Notes under the pieces: model-generated
What the model was told of the DNA's origin: nothing
Databases searched by the model: none
Seen by the model: only the letters and a program-made list of their open reading frames with translations
Part shown: positions 1 to 9,405 of the stretch, piece by piece
Numbering within the stretch: the stretch's first letter is position 1
How the letters are laid out: each line of letters begins with the position of its first letter
Position numbers and translations under genes: made by a program
Origin: Sphingomonas sp. Root720
GTDB lineage: Bacteria > Pseudomonadota > Alphaproteobacteria > Sphingomonadales > Sphingomonadaceae
DNA length: 64,000 nucleotides
Direction: 5' to 3'
Assembly (NCBI RefSeq): GCF_001428605.1
Contig: NZ_LMID01000010.1
Span: 1-64,000 of the forward strand

Positions 1-89
1 ATGCCCAGCAATAGGATTGCCGGAACGCAGATCAGGGCCCAGCGCATATAGGCGATCCGCAACTGGCGGCGCGATGCCAGCTCAGCCAT
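1..89 (-). CDS. TspO/MBR-like membrane protein, N-terminal fragment
   Basis: Only the first 29 codons are inside the window; the gene runs off the left edge. The visible N-terminus begins MAELASRRQLRIAYMRWAL and passes into a hydrophobic stretch ending LLLG. That resembles the start of sphingomonad TspO/MBR (tryptophan-rich sensory) proteins, small five-helix membrane proteins that bind porphyrins and related ligands. The ATG overlaps the tlyA stop codon by one base (TGATG), so translation is probably coupled to tlyA. The assignment rests on one short hydrophobic N-terminus and is tentative; any small membrane protein would fit. Confidence 0.5.
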   Translation of the reverse strand, partial: MAELASRRQLRIAYMRWALICVPAILLLG

Positions 90-844
90 CAAGCTTCTAC
101 TTCCGCTGCCTGACGGACGGCGCCGATCAGGAATTCGACATTGCCCTCCGGTCCGGTGATCGGGCTCGGCGTCACGCCGGCGAGGCGCCACCCCTGCGCC
201 TCGATCCAGGAAGCGACATCGGCGCAGACGCGCTCGTGGACGGCCGGGTCGCGCACCACACCGCCCTTGCCGACTTCGTCCCGGCCCGCTTCGAATTGGG
301 GTTTGATCAGCGCGATCAGCCACGCGCCCGGCTTAGCGAAGCCCAACGCCGCCGCTAGTACCTTGGCCAGCGAGATGAAGCTCGCGTCGCAGACGATGAC
401 GTCGACCGCCTCGGGGATATGCTCGCCGGTCAGGAAGCGCGCATTGGTTTGCTCATGGACGACCACGCGGGGATCGGCGCGAAGCTTCCAAGCGAGCTGG
501 TTCGTCCCCGAATCCACCGCATAGACTTTCACCGCACCGTGGCTCAGCAGGACGTCGGTGAAACCACCAGTCGAACTACCGACGTCGATCGCGACAGCGC
601 CCTTGGCGCTCCAGCCGAAATGCTCCAGCCCGTGCGCCAGCTTGATTCCGCCACGGGAAACCCAGGGGTGATCGCGCCCCCGCACCTCGATCGCCGCATC
701 CGCCTTGATCGGCTGCCCCGCCTTCTCGATCTTGCGCTCACCCGAAAAAACGAGGCCGGCCAAGATCAGGGCCTGCGCCCGCGACCGGCTCTCCACCAAT
801 CCGCGGTCCACCAGCAACTGATCGGCACGCATGCCCGCCGCCAT
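89..844 (-). CDS. tlyA: TlyA-family rRNA (ribose-2'-O) methyltransferase / hemolysin-like protein
   Basis: A 251-residue protein of normal TlyA length. An S4 RNA-binding domain fills about residues 5-65 (RADQLLVDRGLVESRSRAQ), followed by an FtsJ/RrmJ-type methyltransferase. The SAM-binding motif is IDVGSSTGGF near residue 87, and the catalytic Lys-Asp-Lys-Glu set is visible as K68, D153 (CDASF), K181 (IKPQFEAG) and a C-terminal Glu (GNVEFL). Characterised TlyA proteins methylate ribose 2'-OH groups of 16S/23S rRNA; the older hemolysin name is historical. GAGAG lies just before the ATG at 844. The stop codon overlaps the next gene's start. Confidence 0.93.
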   Translation of the reverse strand: MAAGMRADQLLVDRGLVESRSRAQALILAGLVFSGERKIEKAGQPIKADAAIEVRGRDHPWVSRGGIKLAHGLEHFGWSAKGAVAIDVGSSTGGFTDVLLSHGAVKVYAVDSGTNQLAWKLRADPRVVVHEQTNARFLTGEHIPEAVDVIVCDASFISLAKVLAAALGFAKPGAWLIALIKPQFEAGRDEVGKGGVVRDPAVHERVCADVASWIEAQGWRLAGVTPSPITGPEGNVEFLIGAVRQAAEVEA

Positions 845-861
845 CGGCTCTCTCTAGAAAA

Positions 862-921
<60 letters not shown>

Positions 922-993
922 CTCTCAATTTCCGTCTACCCGCGATTGACGGGAAAGTCAAGAACAAAATCAGAACATTGGATGACAGCCGCG

Positions 994-3366
994 TCAGGCC
1001 GCCTTGCGCGCCTCGCTTGCGGCCTCGCGCCGCACGACCGGGCGGAAGGCGATGCAAAGCTTGTAATCGCCGCTGCTTGCCGTCGGCAACGGGGGCACCA
1101 GCAACGCCGCATCCGGCGTACAGCGGAACAGGTCGCCCGCGATCGGGTCAAATCCCTCCCGGACATGCGGCGCTTCGATGTCGGGCCGGTCGCTCGGCCC
1201 CGCTTCCGCGCGCGGCGGATCGATCGGCTGGAAGCTCACATCCTCGATCTGGACCGCCTCGTACGATCCGCCCAGCAACACCGCCACCGTCAGGTCGGTG
1301 CGCGCCGGCACGACGAGCCGGTAATAGCCGTCATGCGTCGGATGAGCGGTCATCTCGACCAGGCAGTCCTCGCGCGCATTGGCGAGGATGACGGGCACCG
1401 GCATGCCGCCCGCCTGGAAATCGTTCTCGCGGATGTCGAGTGCGCCGCGCACGATCCCGAACAGTGCCAGGTTCAGCGCCAACCCCTGGTCCTGCAGTTC
1501 GCCCGGCAGGAACATCCGCGCCGTGCGCTGCACATAATGGAGCCCGCGCCGCCGCAGTCCGCGCGTCGCCCGGGAGCCGTCGAGCATCTTGAGATGGCTC
1601 GACGATCCCATATTGGCGTCATGGGTGAAGTCGCCGATCACCGCCACTTCGTCGGCCGACGGCAGATACATGAAACGCGCCAGCACGCCCGCCGCCATCC
1701 GCCGGCGGCATTCCGCATCGTCGGAGCGGGCGGTGCGGCCCATCGCGGTCGCCGCATGACCGTAGGCGATGGCACCGGTCTGGATGCGGTCGCGCGTCGC
1801 GCTCTGCGCGCCCTTTTCCGCCGGCATCTCGTGGACCGGCTCGCCGTCGGGGCGATAGTCGATCACCGATCCCTTGGCCTGGGTGCAGATCTGCTCGATG
1901 ACCGCGATCGACGATCCCAGCGCGATCAGCGCCTCGCGGGCATAATGGCGCTTGTCGAACCACCCCTTCTTGTCGAGCCCGGTGGGCAGGTTCTCGCGTA
2001 GCAAAAGGTAGCGCCCCGCCACCTCGACGTCCATGCGCGCTTTCAGTACCGGCGCGATCCGATCCTGGACGGTACCGTGATAACCCAGGTCGACGATCAT
2101 CGCCATGTCGCCGTCCTGCACGCCCGCACGCTTCATATGCGCGATCAGCCGCTCGGCGTTGCGCGCCGACCGGCCGACGATCTTCCGTGCGACCTCATCG
2201 TCGAAGACCGCCTTTTCCAGTTCGGGCACATCGCCCTGCGGCCCGACCAGCCTGCGCGCCTCATGCGTATCGAGCAGCAACAACCCCGCCAGCACGTCGA
2301 ACCGGTGCTTCATCGTGTCGCGCTCGATCTGCGCGCGCACGGCCGCCTCGTCGGTCAGCCCGGCCTGCCCGGCCGTCAACCGGCTGACGGAGATCTCACC
2401 CGCCGGAATGTTCGTCCCCAGGGTCTCGAACAGCTTCATCGGCAGATAGCCGTCGCGCATCAGGAACAGCGTCTTGACCGGCCGGCCGCAGCGCTTCGAC
2501 AGCGCCTCAGCCTCGTCGCGTACCCATTCCGCGAAGCCGTGCAGCATGGGCCCGATCACGTCATGGCCCAGCACGAAGGCTGGGTCCTGCTCCTCGCGCA
2601 GCGACAGCAACGGGCGGTGCGGCTGCATTGCCGGTACCGTCTGGCGCGTATTCGCGTCGATCATCACCGCCGCCATCGCCTCGTGCCGCAGCCGGATTTC
2701 GGTCGCCGGATCGAATTGCCGGAAATGCGCGGTGCCTATGCCCAGAGCGGCAGGCGCTTCCTGATCGGCACGGATGTTGTCGCCGAGGTGCAGGATCGCC
2801 CCGGGCACGACCTCCAGCGCATCGAGCACCGGTACGAACAACCCTTCGGCCTTGCTCATCCCATGGTCGGATGAGGTGAATATGCGGTCGATCGAACCGG
2901 CTATTTCGATCCCCGCCGCACGCTCGATCAGCGTGCGTAGCTGTGCCGCGCTGAAATAGGTATCGCTGACGATGATGACCTGTAGACCGCGCGCCTTCGC
3001 CGCCGCGATCAGCGCGACGACCGGAGCGAAGGCGAAACAGTGCCGTGCTTCGGCATCCAGTTCGCGTTGCACGGCCTCCGCCAGCGTCGCTTCGTCGGCA
3101 CCGGGCAGCAGGCCGGCGTGGATCGTCTCGATCGAGACCTCGTTCCGCGCCGTGCGGAAAGCCTCGGTCTTGCGCATCTTGCGTTCGGCAAACACGCGCG
3201 GCTCGACCGATCCGCCTTCCATGCCAAGGTCGACGAACACGTCCGATGGCGCCTGTGCGTTCCGCCACAACAGCGTGTCGAAGCAGTCGAGCGAAAGCAC
3301 CGCCAGATTGGCGGACGCCTGATCGAGCAGGTTGGGGATTTGCTGCGCAAGGACGCTGGTCTTCAT
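994..3366 (-). CDS. HAD-superfamily hydrolase-like protein, 790 residues
   Basis: The first ~250 residues form a HAD fold: motif I is SLDCFDTLLW with nucleophile D27, motif II is VIIVSDTY, the motif III lysine is in GMSKAEGLF, and motif IV is LHLGDNIRAD. The position two residues after D27 is Phe rather than the Asp usual in phosphatases. A ~540-residue region of unknown fold follows, with a recurring family hallmark FLMRDGYLPMKLFE near residue 300. Similar long HAD-plus-unknown proteins occur in alphaproteobacteria, often near cell-surface polysaccharide genes; none are visible here. GGAAG precedes the ATG at 3366. The reaction and substrate cannot be told from the sequence. Confidence 0.75.
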   Translation of the reverse strand: MKTSVLAQQIPNLLDQASANLAVLSLDCFDTLLWRNAQAPSDVFVDLGMEGGSVEPRVFAERKMRKTEAFRTARNEVSIETIHAGLLPGADEATLAEAVQRELDAEARHCFAFAPVVALIAAAKARGLQVIIVSDTYFSAAQLRTLIERAAGIEIAGSIDRIFTSSDHGMSKAEGLFVPVLDALEVVPGAILHLGDNIRADQEAPAALGIGTAHFRQFDPATEIRLRHEAMAAVMIDANTRQTVPAMQPHRPLLSLREEQDPAFVLGHDVIGPMLHGFAEWVRDEAEALSKRCGRPVKTLFLMRDGYLPMKLFETLGTNIPAGEISVSRLTAGQAGLTDEAAVRAQIERDTMKHRFDVLAGLLLLDTHEARRLVGPQGDVPELEKAVFDDEVARKIVGRSARNAERLIAHMKRAGVQDGDMAMIVDLGYHGTVQDRIAPVLKARMDVEVAGRYLLLRENLPTGLDKKGWFDKRHYAREALIALGSSIAVIEQICTQAKGSVIDYRPDGEPVHEMPAEKGAQSATRDRIQTGAIAYGHAATAMGRTARSDDAECRRRMAAGVLARFMYLPSADEVAVIGDFTHDANMGSSSHLKMLDGSRATRGLRRRGLHYVQRTARMFLPGELQDQGLALNLALFGIVRGALDIRENDFQAGGMPVPVILANAREDCLVEMTAHPTHDGYYRLVVPARTDLTVAVLLGGSYEAVQIEDVSFQPIDPPRAEAGPSDRPDIEAPHVREGFDPIAGDLFRCTPDAALLVPPLPTASSGDYKLCIAFRPVVRREAASEARKAA

Positions 3367-3491
3367 CGGTCTTCCATCCGGTGGAGTGTCGCCCCGCTAT
3401 CCCCGATCCTTCCTAAGATCGCGTTAACCATGAAAATCGCCTGCCCTTGGACTCGATGGGACTTCTTTCTGGAAAATCGCCGATAATGAGT

Positions 3492-3517
3492 GGAACCACA
3501 TTCGATCTGCGGGGGTT
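3492..3517 (+). promoter_or_regulatory. EcfG (general stress response) type promoter
   Basis: GGAAC at 3492-3496 and GTT at 3515-3517 are separated by exactly 18 bases. This matches the alphaproteobacterial EcfG consensus GGAAC-N17/18-GTT. The -10 element lies about 43 bases before the ATG of the PAS-PAS hybrid kinase at 3560, in a 193-bp intergenic region. Motif and placement are read directly from the sequence; sigma-factor use is inferred. Confidence 0.6.
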
Positions 3518-3559
3518 GATATCCTCGGGCCACTGTGCCCGGGGGACCTTTCGAGCTAG

Positions 3560-5452
3560 ATGACCGATCAATCGACTTTCGATACGCAGGCGACGGAGCA
3601 ACGCTACCAGCTTCTCGTCAACGCCGTCAGCGACTATGCAATCTACATGCTCGATCCGACTGGCCGGATCATGACGTGGAACGCCGGCGCCCGGCGCTTC
3701 AAGGGATATGAGCCCGAAGAGATCATCGGCGAGCATTTCTCCCGCTTCTTCACGCCGGAAGATCGCACCGCCGGCGCCCCCGAGAAGGCTCTCCGCATTG
3801 CTCTCGAGGAAGGCCGTTACGAGGCCGAGGGCAACCGTATCCGCAAGGATGGCAGCATCATCTGGGTCCATGCCATCGTCGATCCGATCCTAGGGCCGGA
3901 TGGCGATCTGGTCGGTTATGCCAAGATCACCCGCGACGTAACCGAACGGCGCGAGGCCGACCGCGCGCTATTCGCCGCCGAGCAACGTTTCCGCATGCTT
4001 GTCCAGGGCGTGAAGGATTATGCGATCTACATGCTCGATCTGGAAGGGCGCGTTACCAACTGGAACGCGGGTGCACAGCAGATCAAGGGCTATGCGGCCG
4101 CAGAGATCGTCGGTGAGCATTTCTCGCGCTTCTATACCGAAGAGGATCGTATCCGCGGCGAACCGGGCCTCGCGCTCGAAACCGCGTTGCGCGAGGGCCG
4201 CTATGAACGAGAAGCTGAACGTGTCCGCAAGGATGGTTCGCGCTTCTGGGCGCATGTGGTCATCGATCCGATCCGCGACGAGAGCGGCACCCTCATCGGT
4301 TTCGCCAAGATCACGCGCGACATAACCGACCGGCGTCGTGCGCAGGAGGAACTGGAACAGGCGCGCGCCGCTATCTTCCAGTCGCAGAAGATGCAGGCCC
4401 TTGGCGAGTTGACGGGCGGAATCGCCCATGATTTCAACAATCTCATGACGGTGATCCGCGGTTCGGCCGAACTGCTCCAAAAGGAGGATCTCGCGCCCGA
4501 AAAGCGTCGGCGCTATGTCCGTGCGATCACCGAAACCGCCGACAAGGCGACCGCGCTGACGGCTAAGCTGCTCGCCTTTGGCCGGCGCCAGTCGCTGAAA
4601 CCGGAAGTCCTCGATCTCGGCAGCCGCCTCGATGCCTTCGGCGAAGTCCTCAGTCGCACGCTTGGCAGCCATATCAAAGTGCGGCTCGATCTCGCCGTCG
4701 ATCTATCCCCGGTCGAGGCTGATGCGGCGGAACTGGAAACCGCTTTGCTCAACGCGGCTTTCAATGCCCGCGATGCAATGCCCGACGGCGGTACGCTCAT
4801 CATTTCGGCGCGAAACGTCAGCGAGGAGGAAGCCGTCCGCATCGCTTTGACCGACAATGGCCAGGGCATCCCGGCCGATATACTGGAACGGGTCTTCGAT
4901 CCGTTCTTCACGACCAAGCCGGTCGGCAAGGGCACGGGCCTTGGCCTAAGTCAGATCCACGGTTTCGCCGCGCAGACAGGCGGCCGCGCAGAGATCGCCT
5001 CGGACATCGGCATTGGAACCACGGTCAGCATCACCCTGCCGGCGACCGACAGGCAACCCGATGGAGGCTCGGCCGTGCGGACGGCGATCGCCAATTGGGA
5101 AAGACTCGACGTTCTGTTGGTCGAGGACAACGACAATGTCCGCCAGTTCGCCCGCTCCATGCTGGGCGAGCTACGCGCGGAGGTCACGGATGTCGAAAGC
5201 GCCGAAGCGGCGCTGGCTCTTCTTGGACAGCGGCATTTCGACCTCGTCTTCTCGGATATCGTCATGCCGGGAATGAGCGGTCTGGACCTAGCCCGCCATC
5301 TCCGCGAAACTGCGCCCGGCCAACGCGTCCTGCTCGCCACCGGCTATAGCCGCGAAGTCGCCGGCGGTGAGGCTGCGGGCTTCCACATCGTTCAGAAACC
5401 TTATGGCGCAGAATCTCTTACCGTAGCGATCTCGCTCGCGCTCGCGGATTAG
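3560..5452 (+). CDS. Hybrid sensor histidine kinase: PAS-PAS-HisKA-HATPase-REC
   Basis: A soluble 630-residue kinase with no membrane segment. Two nearly duplicate PAS domains (about residues 12-134 and 142-262; each has YAIYMLD, NAGA, GYA and KITRD) suggest cytoplasmic sensing. The HisKA phosphoacceptor is H290 in [11 protein letters not shown]. The ATPase domain shows the N box ([10 protein letters not shown]), G1 (DNGQGIP), F box (FDPFFTTK) and G2 (GTGLGLSQ). A C-terminal receiver (about 512-630) carries acidic residues VEDND and phosphoacceptor D566 (FSDIVMPGM). The EcfG-type promoter upstream suggests stress-induced expression. No separate response regulator is adjacent. It is related in architecture to the kinase at 6561, with PAS in place of GAF. 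Confidence 0.9.
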   Translation: MTDQSTFDTQATEQRYQLLVNAVSDYAIYMLDPTGRIMTWNAGARRFKGYEPEEIIGEHFSRFFTPEDRTAGAPEKALRIALEEGRYEAEGNRIRKDGSIIWVHAIVDPILGPDGDLVGYAKITRDVTERREADRALFAAEQRFRMLVQGVKDYAIYMLDLEGRVTNWNAGAQQIKGYAAAEIVGEHFSRFYTEEDRIRGEPGLALETALREGRYEREAERVRKDGSRFWAHVVIDPIRDESGTLIGFAKITRDITDRRRAQEELEQARAAIFQSQKMQALGELTGGIAHDFNNLMTVIRGSAELLQKEDLAPEKRRRYVRAITETADKATALTAKLLAFGRRQSLKPEVLDLGSRLDAFGEVLSRTLGSHIKVRLDLAVDLSPVEADAAELETALLNAAFNARDAMPDGGTLIISARNVSEEEAVRIALTDNGQGIPADILERVFDPFFTTKPVGKGTGLGLSQIHGFAAQTGGRAEIASDIGIGTTVSITLPATDRQPDGGSAVRTAIANWERLDVLLVEDNDNVRQFARSMLGELRAEVTDVESAEAALALLGQRHFDLVFSDIVMPGMSGLDLARHLRETAPGQRVLLATGYSREVAGGEAAGFHIVQKPYGAESLTVAISLALAD

Positions 5453-5504
5453 GTGCGGGCTCGTATCGCGTCCCCTGTAGGGGCCAGGGAATGGAATAGG
5501 ACGA

Positions 5505-5978
5505 TCATTTCGGCAAGGTAATCGTCTCAAGGAGGCGGTCGAGCAGCGGAATCTGGCTGGCCAGCATCATCCCGCGAGCGGCCCCGCTGTCAAACCACCG
5601 CGCTGCGTCGATCTCGGGGAAAGACTGAACTCGCCCGCTCCGCGGCGGCCATTCCATCTCGAAGCTGTTGCTGCATAGGGCCGCCGGGTCGAGGTCGGCC
5701 TCGACCGCAAAGGCTTCCACGATCTTGCCACCCGCCTGCCGAATCTCGCCGAGCGCCGCCGCCGCTCCCCGGACCGCCATGCCCAGTTCCTCCTCCGCCT
5801 CGCGGAATGCCGCCGCCACAGGCTGCTCTCCGGGCTCGATCAGCCCCTTGGGAATCTGCCAGGCGCCCGCATCCTTGTTGCGCCAATAGGGACCGCCGGG
5901 ATGGACGAGCAGCACGTCGATGGCATGGGCCCGCCGGCGCCAGACCAGCAGCCCTGCACTTCGAAGTGCCCTCTTCAT
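5505..5978 (-). CDS. NUDIX hydrolase
   Basis: 157 residues with a complete Nudix box, G-x5-E-x7-REAEEELG, around residues 50-72. That motif binds metal and cleaves nucleoside-diphosphate-X bonds. The surrounding sequence (AGLLVWRRR, LVHPGGPYWRNKDAGAWQIPKG) resembles small bacterial Nudix proteins of the Ap4A/NTP-cleaning kind, but the substrate cannot be read from sequence. The start ATG overlaps the stop of the upstream yjbQ-like gene by four bases (ATGA), indicating a two-gene operon. It converges with the hybrid kinase gene that ends at 5452. Confidence 0.88.
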   Translation of the reverse strand: MKRALRSAGLLVWRRRAHAIDVLLVHPGGPYWRNKDAGAWQIPKGLIEPGEQPVAAAFREAEEELGMAVRGAAAALGEIRQAGGKIVEAFAVEADLDPAALCSNSFEMEWPPRSGRVQSFPEIDAARWFDSGAARGMMLASQIPLLDRLLETITLPK

Positions 5979-6394
5979 TCGCCGAGCAGATGAAGCGCCA
6001 GCGACCGGCGATGCGGCCGACGCCGGTGCTCGAACAGATAGATGCCCTGCCAGATGCCCAGTGCGAGCCCCCCGTCGATCAGCGGGATCGACAACTGCAC
6101 CTGGGTCAGCGCCGCACGCAGATGCGCTGGCATGTCGTCCGGGCCTTCGTGGTCATGGACATAAGCCACCGGGTCTTCAGGCGCGATCCTGGCGAAATAG
6201 CGCTCGATATCGCCCCGCACTTCGGGCGCGGCATTCTCCTGGATCAGCAGCGACGCCGAGGTGTGGCGGCAGAAGATCGTTAACAGACCGTTGCGCATGT
6301 CCGCCGCCGCGACCCATGCCGCTATCACGTCGCCAATCTCGATCAGCCCCTGCCCGCATGTGTCGACCTCGATGATGCCATGGGCTTGTCGCAT
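5975..6394 (-). CDS. yjbQ: YjbQ/UPF0047 family protein
   Basis: 139 residues covering the whole UPF0047 fold. The hallmark motifs are FCRHTSASLLIQENA and YVHDHEGPDDMPAHLRAAL, whose His/Asp/Glu residues line a metal site, followed by the C-terminal GIWQGIYLFEHR. Some members complement thiamine-phosphate synthase mutants, hence the name secondary thiamine-phosphate synthase; the physiological role is unsettled. I chose ATG 6394 over an upstream ATG at 6469 because GGGGAAGAAG sits eight bases before it and homologous sequence begins there. It overlaps the downstream NUDIX gene by four bases. Confidence 0.87.
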   Translation of the reverse strand: MRQAHGIIEVDTCGQGLIEIGDVIAAWVAAADMRNGLLTIFCRHTSASLLIQENAAPEVRGDIERYFARIAPEDPVAYVHDHEGPDDMPAHLRAALTQVQLSIPLIDGGLALGIWQGIYLFEHRRRPHRRSLALHLLGE

Positions 6395-6560
6395 GAACGA
6401 TACTTCTTCCCCGCCATAGGCCGCGTCAACAGCGTGAACACTCGACCGCCTGGCAGGTTTCCACCCCAATATGCCGGAACGTTACGGTATCGGATGGATC
6501 TTTAGGTACGGCGCGGATATGCTAGGAGCGAGTTTCAGTTGTTGCGTTGGGGGTCAAGGC

Positions 6561-8276
6561 ATGCGGCCGGCCGGGGTCGATGGCGATTGCAATGCAAGTG
6601 GTCCGCTTGCTGAGCGCTGGTCGCTCCTTGCCTCCGCGATCGAACGGCTGAGCAACGCGCGGACGCTGGACGACGTCACCGGAATTCTGCGGGACTCGGC
6701 ACGCCGCATCGCTGGCGCCGACGGCATAGCCATCGTCCTGCGGGACGGTAATCTGTGCCATTATGTGACCGAAGACGCGATGGCCCCGCTCTGGGCCGGC
6801 CAGCGCTTCCCAATCGAAACATGCATCTCCGGCATCGCCATGCGGGATCGGCAACCGATCGTGATTGGCGATGTGATGGCCGATCCGCGTGTTCCGCACG
6901 CCGCCTATGCGCCGACTTTCGTGCGCAGCATGGTGATGGTGCCGATCGGCACGCCCGATCCGATGGCGGCGATGGGGGCTTATTGGTCAGACACGGGCGA
7001 ACCGGGCGAGGCGGTCGTGACGCTGCTCCACACGCTCGGCCGCGCCGCGACCACCGCGCTGGAGAACGGTCGGCTCTTTGCCGCGCTCGCCGAGCTGAAC
7101 CGAGTTCTCGACGCCCGGATCGCCGATCGCACGGCTGAGTTGGAGCAGGCCCAGGCAATGATCCGACAGTCGCAGAAGATGGAGACTATCGGCCAGCTCA
7201 CCGGCAATGTCGCCCATGATTTCAACAATCTGTTGATGCCGATCTTCGGCAGCCTCGATCTGATCCTATCCGGCTCACCACTCGACGATCGCATGCTGCG
7301 CACCGTGCGCGTCGCGATGGACGCGGCCGATCGGGCGCGGCTGTTGGTCGATCGCCTGCTCGCCTTCGCCCGGCGTCAGCCGCTGGCGCCGAGCCCGGTC
7401 GACATCCGTGCCCTGATCGAAGGGATGCATGATCTGCTCGTCACCTCGCTCGGGGCCCGGGTGGCGCTGACGATCGATGTGGAAGCGGACATGCCGGCCG
7501 TTCGCGGCGACCGGCACCAGTTGGAAATGGCGCTGCTGAACTTGGCCGTCAACGCGCGCGACGCGATGCCCGACGGAGGGACGCTCGCGCTATCGGCGCG
7601 CCGCGCGCCGGTGGAAGGCCGCCCCTTCGAACTCGCCGACGGCCACTATCTGCGCATCTCGGTGACTGACAATGGTCAGGGCATGGACGAGGCCACCCGC
7701 AGCAAGGCCGTCGAACCCTTCTTCAGCACCAAGGGCGTCGGCCACGGCACCGGTCTCGGTCTCTCTATGGCACACGGCTTGGCCGCGCAGCTCGGCGGTG
7801 CGCTGGCGATCGAGAGCATGGCTGGGCTCGGCACGACGATCGCCATATGGCTACCGATAGCCCTCGACGAGCCGGCGAGGATGATGCCGGTTCGCGAGGC
7901 GCCGCCCGCCTCCGACGAAGGCGGCGGCCTCGTCCTGGTCATCGACGACGAGCCGCGCGTCCGTTCGGCCACCGCCGAAATGCTGCGTTCGCTCGGCTAT
8001 GATGCGATCCAGGCTCCGAGCGCGCAGGAGGGACTCGCCCTGCTCGACCGCGGGCTCGATCCCGTCATCGTCATCACCGACCATATCATGCCGGGGATGA
8101 CCGGGGTGGAACTCGCGCTGCATCTGCGTGCTACCCGTCCCGATCTCGCCGTGTTGATCATGTCCGGCTATCAGGGGATCGAGTTGCTCGCCCCCGATAT
8201 CCCGCGGCTGACCAAGCCTTTCCGTCACGACTATCTCAGCGACGGGATCGCGGCGGCGCGAACGCTGGTAGCCTGA
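6561..8276 (+). CDS. Hybrid sensor histidine kinase: GAF-HisKA-HATPase-REC
   Basis: A soluble kinase of about 571 residues. A GAF domain occupies roughly residues 20-180 (DGIAIVLRDG, PIETCISGIA, PIVIGDVMADPR), giving a cofactor- or ligand-sensing input. H219 in GNVAHDFNNLL is the phosphoacceptor. The ATPase motifs are [25 protein letters not shown] and GTGLGLSM. The C-terminal receiver has LVIDDEP and D507 (ITDHIMPGM). Start 6561 is preferred because GGGGGTCAAGG precedes it; ATGs at 6471 and 6519 are alternatives. The catalytic core closely resembles that of the kinase at 3560, so the two are probably paralogues with different sensors. It ends three bases from a convergent gene. Confidence 0.88.
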   Translation: MRPAGVDGDCNASGPLAERWSLLASAIERLSNARTLDDVTGILRDSARRIAGADGIAIVLRDGNLCHYVTEDAMAPLWAGQRFPIETCISGIAMRDRQPIVIGDVMADPRVPHAAYAPTFVRSMVMVPIGTPDPMAAMGAYWSDTGEPGEAVVTLLHTLGRAATTALENGRLFAALAELNRVLDARIADRTAELEQAQAMIRQSQKMETIGQLTGNVAHDFNNLLMPIFGSLDLILSGSPLDDRMLRTVRVAMDAADRARLLVDRLLAFARRQPLAPSPVDIRALIEGMHDLLVTSLGARVALTIDVEADMPAVRGDRHQLEMALLNLAVNARDAMPDGGTLALSARRAPVEGRPFELADGHYLRISVTDNGQGMDEATRSKAVEPFFSTKGVGHGTGLGLSMAHGLAAQLGGALAIESMAGLGTTIAIWLPIALDEPARMMPVREAPPASDEGGGLVLVIDDEPRVRSATAEMLRSLGYDAIQAPSAQEGLALLDRGLDPVIVITDHIMPGMTGVELALHLRATRPDLAVLIMSGYQGIELLAPDIPRLTKPFRHDYLSDGIAAARTLVA

Positions 8277-8279
8277 CGG

Positions 8280-8729
8280 TTATTCCCCCGTGCAGGGGCC
8301 GAGCCGCCGCCCGGTGCTCGCCGACGTCATACGCATGCTCATCTTGCCGCTCATCACGGCGGTCGATGTGACGTTGAACGATGTCGGCGTATATTTGCCG
8401 CTCGCCTGTGCGGTCATCGTCCCGCCATTCTGCGCGCAGGTCATGGCGGTCGAAATGACACCGCCCGTCATCGAATATTTGGTGAAGTGACAGGACGGGT
8501 TCTGCTTGAGCATTTCCTGCGGCCCTTTCGCCGCCTGCTCGGGCGTGATGCAATAACTCTGCCGCGTCGTCTTGCCCTTCATCATCGCGGCCACCTGCGG
8601 CGGTGCTCCGGGCATGTCGATCGACTGGACGATGACGGTGGCTTCCCACTGGCCTGGCTGGACCTGCGCCTGCGCGGCGGCGGAAAGCATGGCCGCGAAG
8701 ACGAAAGCGAAACAGTTCGAACGTCGCAT
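8280..8729 (-). CDS. DUF3617 domain periplasmic protein
   Basis: 149 residues with an N-terminal signal peptide (MRRSNCFAFVFAAMLSAAAQA, cleaved about residue 21) and the DUF3617 pattern: PGQWEATVIV near the mature N-terminus, then SYCITPEQA, SCHFTKY and a final GPCTGE. The four conserved cysteines probably form disulfides in the periplasm. No biochemical function is known for the family. Start 8729 has GGGGAGAA upstream, and the signal peptide begins there; an earlier ATG at 8771 would add a non-hydrophobic extension. Confidence 0.82.
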   Translation of the reverse strand: MRRSNCFAFVFAAMLSAAAQAQVQPGQWEATVIVQSIDMPGAPPQVAAMMKGKTTRQSYCITPEQAAKGPQEMLKQNPSCHFTKYSMTGGVISTAMTCAQNGGTMTAQASGKYTPTSFNVTSTAVMSGKMSMRMTSASTGRRLGPCTGE

Positions 8730-8797
8730 ATGATTCTCCCCTGCCCCCGCCTGCAATCTGCTCCCATGCACACCGGTTGGGAAGGTCTCTCCTGGGC

Positions 8798-8983
8798 TCA
8801 GGACGCCTTCAGCCAGCCGACCAGAGCCTGGATCTGATTGAGATCGGCGGTGCCGTCATCGGCATTGGCCGTCGGATCGCTCTGCCCGCCTTCGGATCCG
8901 ACGAAGCTCACCGCGCTCCACAATATGCCGATGCTCCAGAGGAGAGCGAGCCAGCGGCTGCGGAAGAGGGAACTGTAACGCAT
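8798..8983 (-). CDS. Small single-pass membrane protein, unknown
   Basis: 61 residues: a basic N-terminus (MRYSSLFRSR), one hydrophobic helix (about residues 11-29, WLALLWSIGILWSAVSFV), then an acidic soluble tail rich in D, N and Q. The topology fits a small inner-membrane protein with its tail outside. I recognise no family. It lies 68 bases upstream of the DUF3617 gene on the same strand and could be cotranscribed with it. Support is the coherent topology and codon use only. Confidence 0.5.
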   Translation of the reverse strand: MRYSSLFRSRWLALLWSIGILWSAVSFVGSEGGQSDPTANADDGTADLNQIQALVGWLKAS

Positions 8984-9405
8984 CGCCTACAGGCTAGCGC
9001 CGCGAGGTTAGGAAGCGGTGAACGCGACCGTCGCTATTTAGATCTCTGTGCAGTGCTCGACGTCACGCACAGCGCCGTTGGAATCGCAAGGCGCCGGATC
9101 CCCTCGTTGCCGAAGATTTCCGTCGAACGACCGTCATTGCCGAAGGCGCTCTCATTCGACTTCGCTGCGGCGGAAGCTGCGGCGATGCCTGTCCCGCACG
9201 ACTCCGGCAAGGCTGCCGATTATTGGCGTGTGTCACTCAACGAGCTGAACGTTAACCAGAATTTTCGGGGATCGATATTTGAGCTTCTCTTTGCGGACGA
9301 GGATCGCACCTTGTGTTCGAGAGCATTCGACCAAGACATGACGGGCCGTTAACTATTTGTTGGGAAGGTGGTCTCCAATGTGTCCCCTGAAAGGGGTTAA
9401 AGGCC
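8984..9405. other. 422-bp region without a confident gene
   Basis: Between the small membrane protein (minus) and the Sel1-like gene (plus). A plus-strand frame is open here and ends at 9352, with a possible 55-codon product from ATG 9186 (starting MPVPHDSGKAADYW). It lacks a clear Shine-Dalgarno sequence or recognisable similarity, so I do not call it. The 3' end contains a possible leader for the next gene: GTGTCCCCTGAAAGGGG followed by a purine-rich stretch. No clear promoter or terminator was found. Confidence 0.4.

Noticed and set aside
5470-5490. CCCC-TGTA-GGGG mini-hairpin after the first hybrid kinase
   Set aside because: A 4-bp stem without a T-tract is not a credible terminator.
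9186-9352. Possible 55-codon gene from ATG 9186, within a longer open frame
   Set aside because: No Shine-Dalgarno sequence, no recognisable family and mixed codon use; reported only as part of the non-coding region.
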